A DNA stretch of 9,002 nt, taken from NCBI GenBank assembly GCA_030691295.1, contig JAUYEQ010000166.1, forward strand, positions 1 to 9,002, read 5' to 3'. The notes beneath the pieces are model-generated. The model was not told the DNA's origin and did no database searches. It was given only the letters and a program-made list of their open reading frames with translations. Source of the DNA: Bacteroidota bacterium. Lineage in GTDB: Bacteria; Bacteroidota; Bacteroidia; Bacteroidales; Prolixibacteraceae. A program made the position numbers and the translations under genes. This document shows positions 1 to 6,107 of this stretch, one piece after another (position 1 is the stretch's first letter; every line of letters starts with the position of its first letter).

Positions 1-547
1 CAAACACCTCGTCTTGAGTATTGTTGGATGCATACATGGTGTTGATGTCTGAATAAGATGCATAGTCTATAATCAATGGAACAGTCTGGTAGTAGGTAGC
101 CAATTGATAGTATGCCAAAGATCTGAGGAAGAGGGCCTGTCCGGCTATTTGATTGTAAGAAGCTTCAGGCATTTTAACACCATCGACTTTCGACAATACA
201 AAGTTTGTACGGTTTACTACATGGTAGCAGTCGCGCCATATCCATTGATCACCGATTTCAATTGTACCGGGAGAATTGAGGTTGTCGTACTCCAAATACC
301 ACTGTTGAGATGAGTTCCAAACTTCGTCGCCACGCACAGCATCCAAAGTGTAGCCAACGCGGGCAAATGTACCTTCGAGGCGAATACGGTTGTAGCACGC
401 GATGACAGCCTCCTTAAGTTCTGACTCTGAATCGCCAAAATCGAAGGTGGTCTGATTGTTCGGGTTCTTAACATCGAGTTCGTCATTGCAGGCTGTCATA
501 CCTCCAATAAGCGCCAACATTGTTAGAATTATAGTTAAACTTTTCAT
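1..547 (-). CDS. SusD-like outer-membrane lipoprotein, N-terminal part (runs off the window)
   Basis: SusD-family proteins are surface lipoproteins that cap a SusC barrel and capture the ligand. The frame is open from ATG at 547 to the left edge, giving 182 codons; the family is usually about 500-650 residues, so roughly two thirds is missing. Seen in the sequence: a lysine-containing, hydrophobic signal peptide ending in a lipobox-like MTAC with Cys20, then the SusD N-terminal region. Its helix LFLRSLAYYQLATYY (139-153) followed by TVPLI matches the family's conserved 'R.FLRA.YYF.L...YG.VPL' stretch, part of the TPR-like scaffold. The start is 28 bases after the SusC stop, and no better start lies nearby. 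It follows susC directly in the same operon. The ligand cannot be deduced because the binding face is mostly outside the window. Confidence 0.93.
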   Translation of the reverse strand, partial: MKSLTIILTMLALIGGMTACNDELDVKNPNNQTTFDFGDSESELKEAVIACYNRIRLEGTFARVGYTLDAVRGDEVWNSSQQWYLEYDNLNSPGTIEIGDQWIWRDCYHVVNRTNFVLSKVDGVKMPEASYNQIAGQALFLRSLAYYQLATYYQTVPLIIDYASYSDINTMYASNNTQDEVF

Positions 548-554
548 ATTGATA

Positions 555-558
555 TCCT
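555..558 (-). promoter_or_regulatory. Shine-Dalgarno-like AGGA before the SusD-like gene
   Basis: On the minus strand AGGA stands 7 bases before the ATG at 547, inside the 28-base gap after the SusC stop. The other genes here have A-rich leaders without such a motif, so this may help separate initiation of the SusD-like gene. A four-base match can occur by chance. Confidence 0.4.
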
Positions 559-575
559 ATTTTTAGATTATATTT

Positions 576-3500
576 TTAGAATGATAAGTGTACTCCGAAC
601 ATGATGGTTCGTGGTGTTGGATACGAAGCATAATTGTACCCGGGAGTAAATGTACCTCCGGCGAAGTCAACGTTGTAACCTTTGTATTTAGACAATGTGG
701 CCAAATTTTGACCTGATGCATATAAACGAACACCGTTAACATACCCACCAAACAATCTGTCAGGGATGTTATAGCCCAATTCGATGTTGGCAATTTTCAG
801 ATAGGATGCATCTTGAATGAAACGCTGGCTGAACATATCGTTGGTGATTGAACCCGTTGATTTGTATGCTACGCGAGGCACATTGGTGTTTGTGTTGTCC
901 GGTGTCCAGGCATTCAATTGATCAACGCTTTTGTTGAGTGCACCGTATGAGCTGTGCAATGTGACATCCACAAAATCTACAGCTTTGAAACCTGCAGCTC
1001 CATGTGTCGATATGCTCAAGTCAAAACCTTTCCATTCGGCACGTGCATTCAAACCGTAATTAATTTTTGGCATACCGCTACCCAGGAACGTTTGGTCTTC
1101 GTTGGTAATTTCGCCATCGTTGTTGAGGTCGGCGTATATAACGTCACCCGGTTGTGCTCCGTTCTGATTGATGTGCTCGCCTTCTGAATTGACACGGCTA
1201 TCTATCTCTGGTTGCGACTGGAAGATGCCTTCGGAAACGTAGCCATAGAATTCACCAACTTCACGACCTACCTCTGTGCGGCTGTTGCCATCGGTACGAG
1301 GTTCGCCTGAAACGCCCAACTTTGTTACCTTGTTGTTGAGGGTAGATAAGTTTGTAGATATGTCAAATTTAACAGCGTGTTGGCGATTGTGATAAGCAAG
1401 CAAGAACTCAAGACCCGAGTTTTCCATTGTTGCTGCGTTCATCGTTACTGTTGCGTTGGTAGCACCTGCATTGGCTGGTACTGCTACACTATAAAGTAGG
1501 TCTTCTGATGTTGACTTATACCAGTCGAATGTAAATTCCAACTGGTTGTTGAACATACCGAGGTCGAGACCAAAGTCAATAGTTTTCTTCTTTTCCCACA
1601 TGATGGCTGTGTTTACATAGTTTGATATGGCCGAACCAGTAACCTTTTCGTTGTCAAAGCTATAGGTGTAGTTGCCTCTTGCCATAACATCCATGTATTG
1701 GTATTCGCCTATGTTCTCATTACCAAGTTCACCATAGCTCCCGCGAATCTTGAGTAGGTTGATAGTCGATTTGGCTACAGGAAAGAAATTTTCACGTTCG
1801 ATACGCCAACCTGCAGATACAGATGGGAACCAGTCAACATTGTTATCTGGATTAAGGCGGCTTGAACCATCGTGACGAACGGTTGCCGAAAGAAGGTATT
1901 TCTCATCGAAATTGTAGTTGATACGACCGATATACGATGCCAATACGTGTTCGTTTTCATTGGTTGCTGCTGATGTCTCCTCTGCGTTACCTACTTGCAG
2001 ATAGTATGGCTCAGGCATGTTAACGCCTTTGCCGGTGAGTGTGTGAAAGAGTTCGCGCTCGAATGTTTGACCAACTACCATATTGATGTGACTGCGTCCA
2101 AAATTACCATCGTAGTTTATAATGTTTTCTATAAGTGCACCACTAAATCTACGATAGCCCTCTGACAGGGTCTCATTGCTCTTTGACAAGTAGTTTGTTG
2201 TACTCTGTATGAATGCAGGTACGAATGTAAAGTCCTTTGCAAGGGTCTTACTGTACGACAAGTTAAGATTGTAATCAAACTTGTGATTGCTGCTCTTGCG
2301 GCCAAACATGCCAATGAGGTCAACGGTTGCAGAACCGGAAGCAACAATGCGGTCAACAACTGAGTTCCTCTTTAGCAGACTATTGGTTAGCAGAAGGTTA
2401 GTTACACGCAAGTCTCCATGAACGTCGTCATAGTATGTGCCATAGCCGTAAGAGTCGTAGTTGTATTCTGAAGCAGACGAAATTTTGTCGTCGAGAACCC
2501 AGGTCGATTCATCGTAAGCCTTGATGGTTGGAGGTAAAAGAAGAGCCGAAGCCATTACAGGATATTGTGCTCCATATAGACCCTGCACGTACTCGTTGGC
2601 GTTACTGAGAGCCATATTGTCCTGATCGCTGTGGCTATATACGATGTTGGTTTTGATTTTGATAAACTTAACATCCATACTATTGTTGAAACGGGCAGTG
2701 TAACGGTCGAAGTTAGGACCGGCACCTACCATTGTCCCATTCTGGCTATAGTAGTCGAGAGCGATGTTGTAAGTATTGTTAGCGCCACCTCCCGACATGT
2801 TGATGTTGTGATTCTGACGAACACCTGTTTTGAACGCCTCATCGAACCAATTTGTGTTTACTTTGCCTGGATCGATGTATTTTGCGTTTGTTGGATTGTA
2901 TCCGGCTGGAACATCCATGCCACTGTTATTGTATGCCATGGTAACGTATTTACCATATTGGTTGGAATCCATCACGTCGTACACACCTTCCTGCACCTGG
3001 TCGACACCATAGTAGCCTCTGTAGTCAATCTTCATGGCCTGGTTTTTCTTACCTTGCTTTGTGGTGATGATAACCACGCCATTGGCAGCACGCGAACCGT
3101 AGATTGCGGCAGCCGAAGCATCCTTAAGTACCTGAAGGGTTTCGATATCGTTTGGCGAGAAGTCGCGTATGGTTGTTCCCATTGGTACTCCATCAATAAC
3201 GTAGAGAGGTGCGGTGCTACCGAACGAACCGATACCACGAATACGCACCATCGGGTCGGCTCCCGGTTGTCCGTCGGATGTAATTTGAACACCGGATACT
3301 TTTCCCTGGAGCATTGTTGAGATGTTTGAGTTTGATACTTTCTTCATCTCTTCAGTGTCCACAATAGCAACTGAACCTGTGAGGTCAACCTTGCGTTGTG
3401 TACCGTAACCTATTACTACCACCTGGTCGAGTTCTGTTAAATCCTGAACCAATGTGATGTTGCCGAGTTCAGTTTTTCCTCCAACGGTTAGTTCAACACT

Positions 3501-3773
3501 TTTTAATCCTATAAAAGATACTATCAGCGTAGCATCCGAAGGAACAGAAAGAGAGAAGCTACCATCACCAGCGGTAATGACACCAATGGAAGTACCTTTT
3601 TGTTGTACGGTTGCTCCTGGAAGCGGGTCTCCGTTTTCGTCAATAATTTTACCTTTTACGGTTATGTTGCCTGTTTGAGTCGTTGACATTTGGTTGCCAT
3701 TGCCGTTGCCTTCTGCGTATGTTGCCGTTGCAAGCGCCAGCAATCCCAACAGGATTAAAAATGAATATTTCAT
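576..3773 (-). CDS. SusC-like TonB-dependent outer-membrane transporter
   Basis: Complete 1065-residue SusC-family (RagA-type) protein, normal in length. These are TonB-powered 22-strand outer-membrane barrels that import glycans or peptides captured with a SusD partner. Domains in order: a signal peptide cleaved near ATYA (residue 20); a carboxypeptidase-regulatory-like beta-sandwich at about 37-110 (GKIIDENGDPLPGATV, then GDGSFSLSVP); a TonB-box-like LDQVVVIGYG (115-124); a plug domain at about 125-240 with VRIRG (176-180), YVIDG (191-195) and LKDASAAAIYGSRAANG (216-232); and a long beta-barrel. The barrel has the SusC-typical DLNNDGEI loop (882-889) and ends in VHLSF, with the terminal Phe expected for BAM-dependent assembly. 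There is no STN domain, so signalling to an anti-sigma factor is not expected. It lies between the lipoprotein gene (22-base gap) and the SusD-like gene (28-base gap). The substrate is unknown. Confidence 0.97.
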   Translation of the reverse strand: MKYSFLILLGLLALATATYAEGNGNGNQMSTTQTGNITVKGKIIDENGDPLPGATVQQKGTSIGVITAGDGSFSLSVPSDATLIVSFIGLKSVELTVGGKTELGNITLVQDLTELDQVVVIGYGTQRKVDLTGSVAIVDTEEMKKVSNSNISTMLQGKVSGVQITSDGQPGADPMVRIRGIGSFGSTAPLYVIDGVPMGTTIRDFSPNDIETLQVLKDASAAAIYGSRAANGVVIITTKQGKKNQAMKIDYRGYYGVDQVQEGVYDVMDSNQYGKYVTMAYNNSGMDVPAGYNPTNAKYIDPGKVNTNWFDEAFKTGVRQNHNINMSGGGANNTYNIALDYYSQNGTMVGAGPNFDRYTARFNNSMDVKFIKIKTNIVYSHSDQDNMALSNANEYVQGLYGAQYPVMASALLLPPTIKAYDESTWVLDDKISSASEYNYDSYGYGTYYDDVHGDLRVTNLLLTNSLLKRNSVVDRIVASGSATVDLIGMFGRKSSNHKFDYNLNLSYSKTLAKDFTFVPAFIQSTTNYLSKSNETLSEGYRRFSGALIENIINYDGNFGRSHINMVVGQTFERELFHTLTGKGVNMPEPYYLQVGNAEETSAATNENEHVLASYIGRINYNFDEKYLLSATVRHDGSSRLNPDNNVDWFPSVSAGWRIERENFFPVAKSTINLLKIRGSYGELGNENIGEYQYMDVMARGNYTYSFDNEKVTGSAISNYVNTAIMWEKKKTIDFGLDLGMFNNQLEFTFDWYKSTSEDLLYSVAVPANAGATNATVTMNAATMENSGLEFLLAYHNRQHAVKFDISTNLSTLNNKVTKLGVSGEPRTDGNSRTEVGREVGEFYGYVSEGIFQSQPEIDSRVNSEGEHINQNGAQPGDVIYADLNNDGEITNEDQTFLGSGMPKINYGLNARAEWKGFDLSISTHGAAGFKAVDFVDVTLHSSYGALNKSVDQLNAWTPDNTNTNVPRVAYKSTGSITNDMFSQRFIQDASYLKIANIELGYNIPDRLFGGYVNGVRLYASGQNLATLSKYKGYNVDFAGGTFTPGYNYASYPTPRTIMFGVHLSF

Positions 3774-3795
3774 AGTATATTTTTTATCTTAGTGA

Positions 3796-5544
3796 TTATT
3801 CAACAATTACGAGATAAGACTTCTCTAATACGAGTGCGCAATTCAAATCAGAACTATCGACCGTTACACCCGCATACTTTTGGAAATGTTTTTCGCCGTT
3901 GGCGTAAGTAACATTGTAAAGTATATCGGCAGTGTTGTTGCCATTGTTTGTAACTGTGATGGCTACCCTGGATCCGTTAATGTTTGATGTGAATGTATCC
4001 CAATTCCAGTCAGAAGTATTTATACGGTTGGGATTGTTATCATAGCCTGTGCCCCATCCGAAACTATCCATCCGAACTACGGCATTTTCGGTCTTGTCAG
4101 TCTTGCGAAGAATTGTACAAGGGCTGTGATAGTTTGCAAGATTATCGGAGTAGCAGTACATTGTAATTGTCTTACTCGAACCTGATGCAACTTTATAGTC
4201 ATCAGAGAATGCCGTCCACCAACCGGTAGAGAAATCATTAGCACCTACCTGACCTACACCCTTTACAAGAGTTAGCGGGCAAGTTGTAGTTACTGTTTTT
4301 GTTGCACCAACATAAGAAATGACAGCGGTCTGAGAACCTTCGGCAGCTGGAATCTTGCCAAACTTCAGCGTTTCGTTAGCTAAGATACCTTTTGTACCGT
4401 CGGAAAATGTAGCTGTTACGACAAGACCTTTAGTGTTGAATATGATAGGGTCGCTACTGTAGAAATAATATTTGGTTAGGTTTGGCAAAGTAGTAACCTC
4501 CAGGCTCGAAACAGGGTTGGTTACTTCTAATGTGTAGTATGTTGATATAGCTTTGCTGTATGCGCCTTGCTTAGTTTTGCTATAAGCTACAATAACTATC
4601 TTCTCTCCGAGTGAAGTCATATCTGGAATAACGCTGAATGATATATCAGTAGAATCAACCTGCTCAGAAGATCCGTCAGCGTAAGTAACCGTAGCTGTTG
4701 CATTACCCCAGAAGTTTTCGTCGCCTATTTCAACAACAGCCGGAGCTCCTTCAATAGCGATTGAAACCGGATTAACGTCTTCTACAGCAGTAACTTTAGA
4801 AGGTATAAGGTATGCTTTTTTCATCTCGAAATAGCTGCCATCGCAAATTAAGAAAGCCACGATATCAGCAGCGGCAGAAACCGGTTGTTGATATGTTTCG
4901 ACCAGCGTTACACCATTTAATCCAACGGATGTGGCCGTTACATATACATTGCCGGTAGCAGAGTGGTCAACTTCGATGGTAACACGAGCACCTTGCATGG
5001 TAGTGCGGAAGTCGTTCCAAATATCGCCATCTCCGTCGGTGTCGGGATAGTTTTGGGTGATCATGCTTCCATCGTATGCATAACCCTCAGCTACCATTGT
5101 GCCACCCCAGCCGTAAGCATCTGAACGGAGAACAAAGTATTCTTTATAGCCGGCGGCAGCACGATCAGCTATTTCATTGGTGACGGCAAGATTCCAGTTG
5201 TTCCAGTTGTTAATGCCGGTACCGTGGTTAATAAACTCCAAATGCAATAGCTTGTTTGTAGGAATGGCGAAGTAATCAGAGAATGCAGTATTCCAGGCGG
5301 CACTGTTATCTTCAGCTCCGACTATCGCTGTAGCGATTGTGATGTAAGTAGTGTCACCTGTATCCATACTTGCTTTTACAGCTGCAATTGAGTCGATCTT
5401 ACTCTGCAGGTTAGAGGGCGCATCAATTGAATAAATATCCAACTTCTCGCACCCAACTAAGCCAAATGCTGCCAAAATTGCTCCGAAAAAAGCGAACTTC
5501 ATCAGTTTAGTTGTTTTCATAAATTTAAATTTGAGTGATTTCAT
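3796..5544 (-). CDS. Surface lipoprotein with a duplicated module flanking two Ig-like domains (putative ligand-binding protein)
   Basis: 582-residue protein with a lipoprotein signal peptide and lipobox LVGC (Cys32), so it should be lipid-anchored, most likely on the cell surface. The layout read from the sequence is module A1 (about 80-248), Ig-like 1 (256-342), Ig-like 2 (344-428) and module A2 (434-582). The Ig-like parts show the TVTYADGSSEQV and GLVVTATFSDGT signatures of bacterial Ig-like (Big_3-type) folds. A1 and A2 are diverged copies: TAFSDYF/TAFSDDY, VLRSDAYGWGG/VVRMDSFGWGT and QGARVTIEV/NGSRVAITV occur in the same order. A1 also has an NNWNNWN aromatic stretch and an acidic DTDGDGD loop (168-174), both absent from A2. 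No catalytic motif is evident. Position beside SusC/SusD suggests a surface glycan-binding role, which is an inference. The start is uncertain: M1 at 5544 or M9 at 5520 both leave a good signal peptide, and M9 gives a more usual length. Standard SusE/SusF homology is not evident. Confidence 0.88.
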   Translation of the reverse strand: MKSLKFKFMKTTKLMKFAFFGAILAAFGLVGCEKLDIYSIDAPSNLQSKIDSIAAVKASMDTGDTTYITIATAIVGAEDNSAAWNTAFSDYFAIPTNKLLHLEFINHGTGINNWNNWNLAVTNEIADRAAAGYKEYFVLRSDAYGWGGTMVAEGYAYDGSMITQNYPDTDGDGDIWNDFRTTMQGARVTIEVDHSATGNVYVTATSVGLNGVTLVETYQQPVSAAADIVAFLICDGSYFEMKKAYLIPSKVTAVEDVNPVSIAIEGAPAVVEIGDENFWGNATATVTYADGSSEQVDSTDISFSVIPDMTSLGEKIVIVAYSKTKQGAYSKAISTYYTLEVTNPVSSLEVTTLPNLTKYYFYSSDPIIFNTKGLVVTATFSDGTKGILANETLKFGKIPAAEGSQTAVISYVGATKTVTTTCPLTLVKGVGQVGANDFSTGWWTAFSDDYKVASGSSKTITMYCYSDNLANYHSPCTILRKTDKTENAVVRMDSFGWGTGYDNNPNRINTSDWNWDTFTSNINGSRVAITVTNNGNNTADILYNVTYANGEKHFQKYAGVTVDSSDLNCALVLEKSYLVIVE

Positions 5545-5556
5545 TCTTTTTTTTAA

Positions 5557-5757
5557 TTATATCCGGGTAGTTAGTATTGTTATCAAACCAACAGTTTTTA
5601 TTCCCGGCGGTCCCTTTTTGGAATCGACGCCGATCTGAGAATCAATGTCTGTTTTTATTGTGGATTTTTGTGCAACAAGCTGATTTGCTTGTAACATAAA
5701 TAATAGACCTGCGAAAATTAAAAGCAGGTTCGAAATAACGGCTTTAAGTTTCATCAT
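5557..5757 (-). CDS. Small secreted hypothetical protein, first gene of the Sus-like operon
   Basis: 66-residue ORF with a clear Sec-type signal peptide: two Lys, a hydrophobic core (about 9-22), and a likely cut after LVAQ (about residue 30). The mature part is only about 36 residues, and I do not recognise it. Evidence that it is real: a TAnnTTTG promoter match about 30 bases upstream, an A-rich leader, and a 12-base gap to the lipoprotein gene. Oddity: after Lys47-Lys48 the sequence CAAAAAGGGA could allow a -1 shift. The shifted frame stays open for 29 more codons and ends at 5525, overlapping the lipoprotein's first start codon and ending just before its second (5520). So the gene may be a short peptide, a 77-residue frameshifted protein, a leader peptide, or a decaying gene. 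ATG at 5754 is an alternative start. Confidence 0.5.
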   Translation of the reverse strand: MMKLKAVISNLLLIFAGLLFMLQANQLVAQKSTIKTDIDSQIGVDSKKGPPGIKTVGLITILTTRI

Positions 5758-5785
5758 AAGTTTGGTTTGTAGTTTTAAGAATTCT

Positions 5786-5793
5786 CAAAGGTA
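5786..5793 (-). promoter_or_regulatory. Candidate -7 promoter element for the Sus-like operon (TACCTTTG)
   Basis: On the minus strand TACCTTTG fits the Bacteroidota housekeeping -7 consensus TAnnTTTG exactly. It lies 28 bases before the ATG at 5757, giving a short leader of roughly 20 bases. No TTTG is found at the expected -33 spacing (about 5813-5817, which reads as CCTCC). This could mean dependence on an activator, as is common for SusCD operons, or that the match is chance. Confidence 0.5.
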
Positions 5794-5924
5794 GGATTGG
5801 GTAACCAGCCTTAGGAGGACTTAGGAATATTTGAAGAGGACAAAACAGGAATTTAATCATCCACTTCCAAGAAACAACACAAACACAGGAGTCTACTCTG
5901 AAAAGTCAAAAAAATAAAATGCCA

Positions 5925-5944
5925 CCAAACCTCCAAGACTCCAA
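5925..5944 (+). repeat. Three CCAA boxes at exact 8-base spacing
   Basis: CCAA occurs at 5925-5928, 5933-5936 and 5941-5944. The first overlaps the left arm of the longer inverted repeat. Regular spacing may reflect a tandem-site regulator, but the motif is short and the region is A/C rich, so chance is plausible. Confidence 0.3.
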
Positions 5945-5958
5945 ATTGCACAAAACTG

Positions 5959-5973
5959 AAATTCAATGAATTT
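5959..5973. repeat. Palindrome AAATTC-AAT-GAATTT
   Basis: A perfect 6-base inverted repeat around a 3-base centre. Its size and symmetry fit a dimeric regulator operator, and it lies about 100 bases before the glpD candidate promoter and about 165 bases upstream of the Sus-like promoter. No regulator gene is in the window to pair with it. Confidence 0.4.
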
Positions 5974-5996
5974 ATTTTGGTGAGATTTAGTGATTT

Positions 5997-6013
5997 CCCC
6001 GAGGTTTTCGGGG
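5997..6013. repeat. GC-rich hairpin CCCCGA-GGTTT-TCGGGG
   Basis: A perfect 6-base stem with a 5-base loop, conspicuous in AT-rich surroundings. Neither side is followed by a T-run on its own strand, and both flanking genes point away from it, so it does not look like a terminator for them. It may be an operator or a structure in a longer glpD leader if transcription begins further upstream than the candidate -7 element. Confidence 0.4.
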
Positions 6014-6071
6014 CAGGCTGTGTTTTGGTGGCAAAAAAAATAGTTATCGGAGTGGATCACATTTCAATTTC

Positions 6072-6080
6072 TATATTTTG
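6072..6080 (+). promoter_or_regulatory. Weak -7 promoter candidate for glpDF (TATATTTTG)
   Basis: TATATTTTG resembles the Bacteroidota -7 consensus TAnnTTTG with one extra base between its halves, and lies 27 bases before the chosen glpD ATG. No TTTG occurs at the matching -33 position. It is offered because it is the closest match near the start. Confidence 0.25.
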
Positions 6081-6107
6081 TATATTGTTGGCAATAAACT
6101 ATCAGCT

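Larger units (their letters stand above)
5920..6033. repeat. Widely spaced 10-base inverted repeat TGCCACCAAA / TTTGGTGGCA
   Basis: The arms are 5920-5929 and 6024-6033, a perfect 10-of-10 complement separated by 94 bases. A third partial copy, TTTTGGTG, is at 5975-5982 in the orientation of the right arm. The arms do not extend further. Recurrence of TTTGGTG in both orientations between divergent genes suggests sites for a DNA-binding regulator, possibly with looping; this is inference. Confidence 0.45.
5758..6107. other. Divergent intergenic region between the Sus-like operon and glpDF
   Basis: About 350 bases without a gene that I can support on either strand. It should hold the promoters for both directions. 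Seen in it: a good -7 element for the minus-strand operon, a weak -7 candidate for glpD, a widely spaced 10-base inverted repeat, a 15-base palindrome, a GC-rich hairpin and three phased CCAA boxes. TTAGGA also occurs twice, 10 bases apart, at 5811 and 5821. No tRNA, riboswitch or small RNA was recognised. Confidence 0.7.

Noticed and set aside
2631..3320. Long plus-strand open frame (229 codons) antisense to the SusC gene
   Set aside because: It lies fully inside the plug and early barrel of a clear SusC gene. Its translation is rich in Cys, His and Val with no recognisable domain, as expected for an antisense shadow.
5997..6013. GC hairpin as a rho-independent terminator
   Set aside because: No T-run follows the stem on either strand, and both neighbouring operons are transcribed away from it.
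6078..6107. Upstream TTG start for glpD
   Set aside because: It would add ten residues not typical of GlpD, overlaps the candidate promoter, and the ATG at 6108 fits the family's N-terminus.
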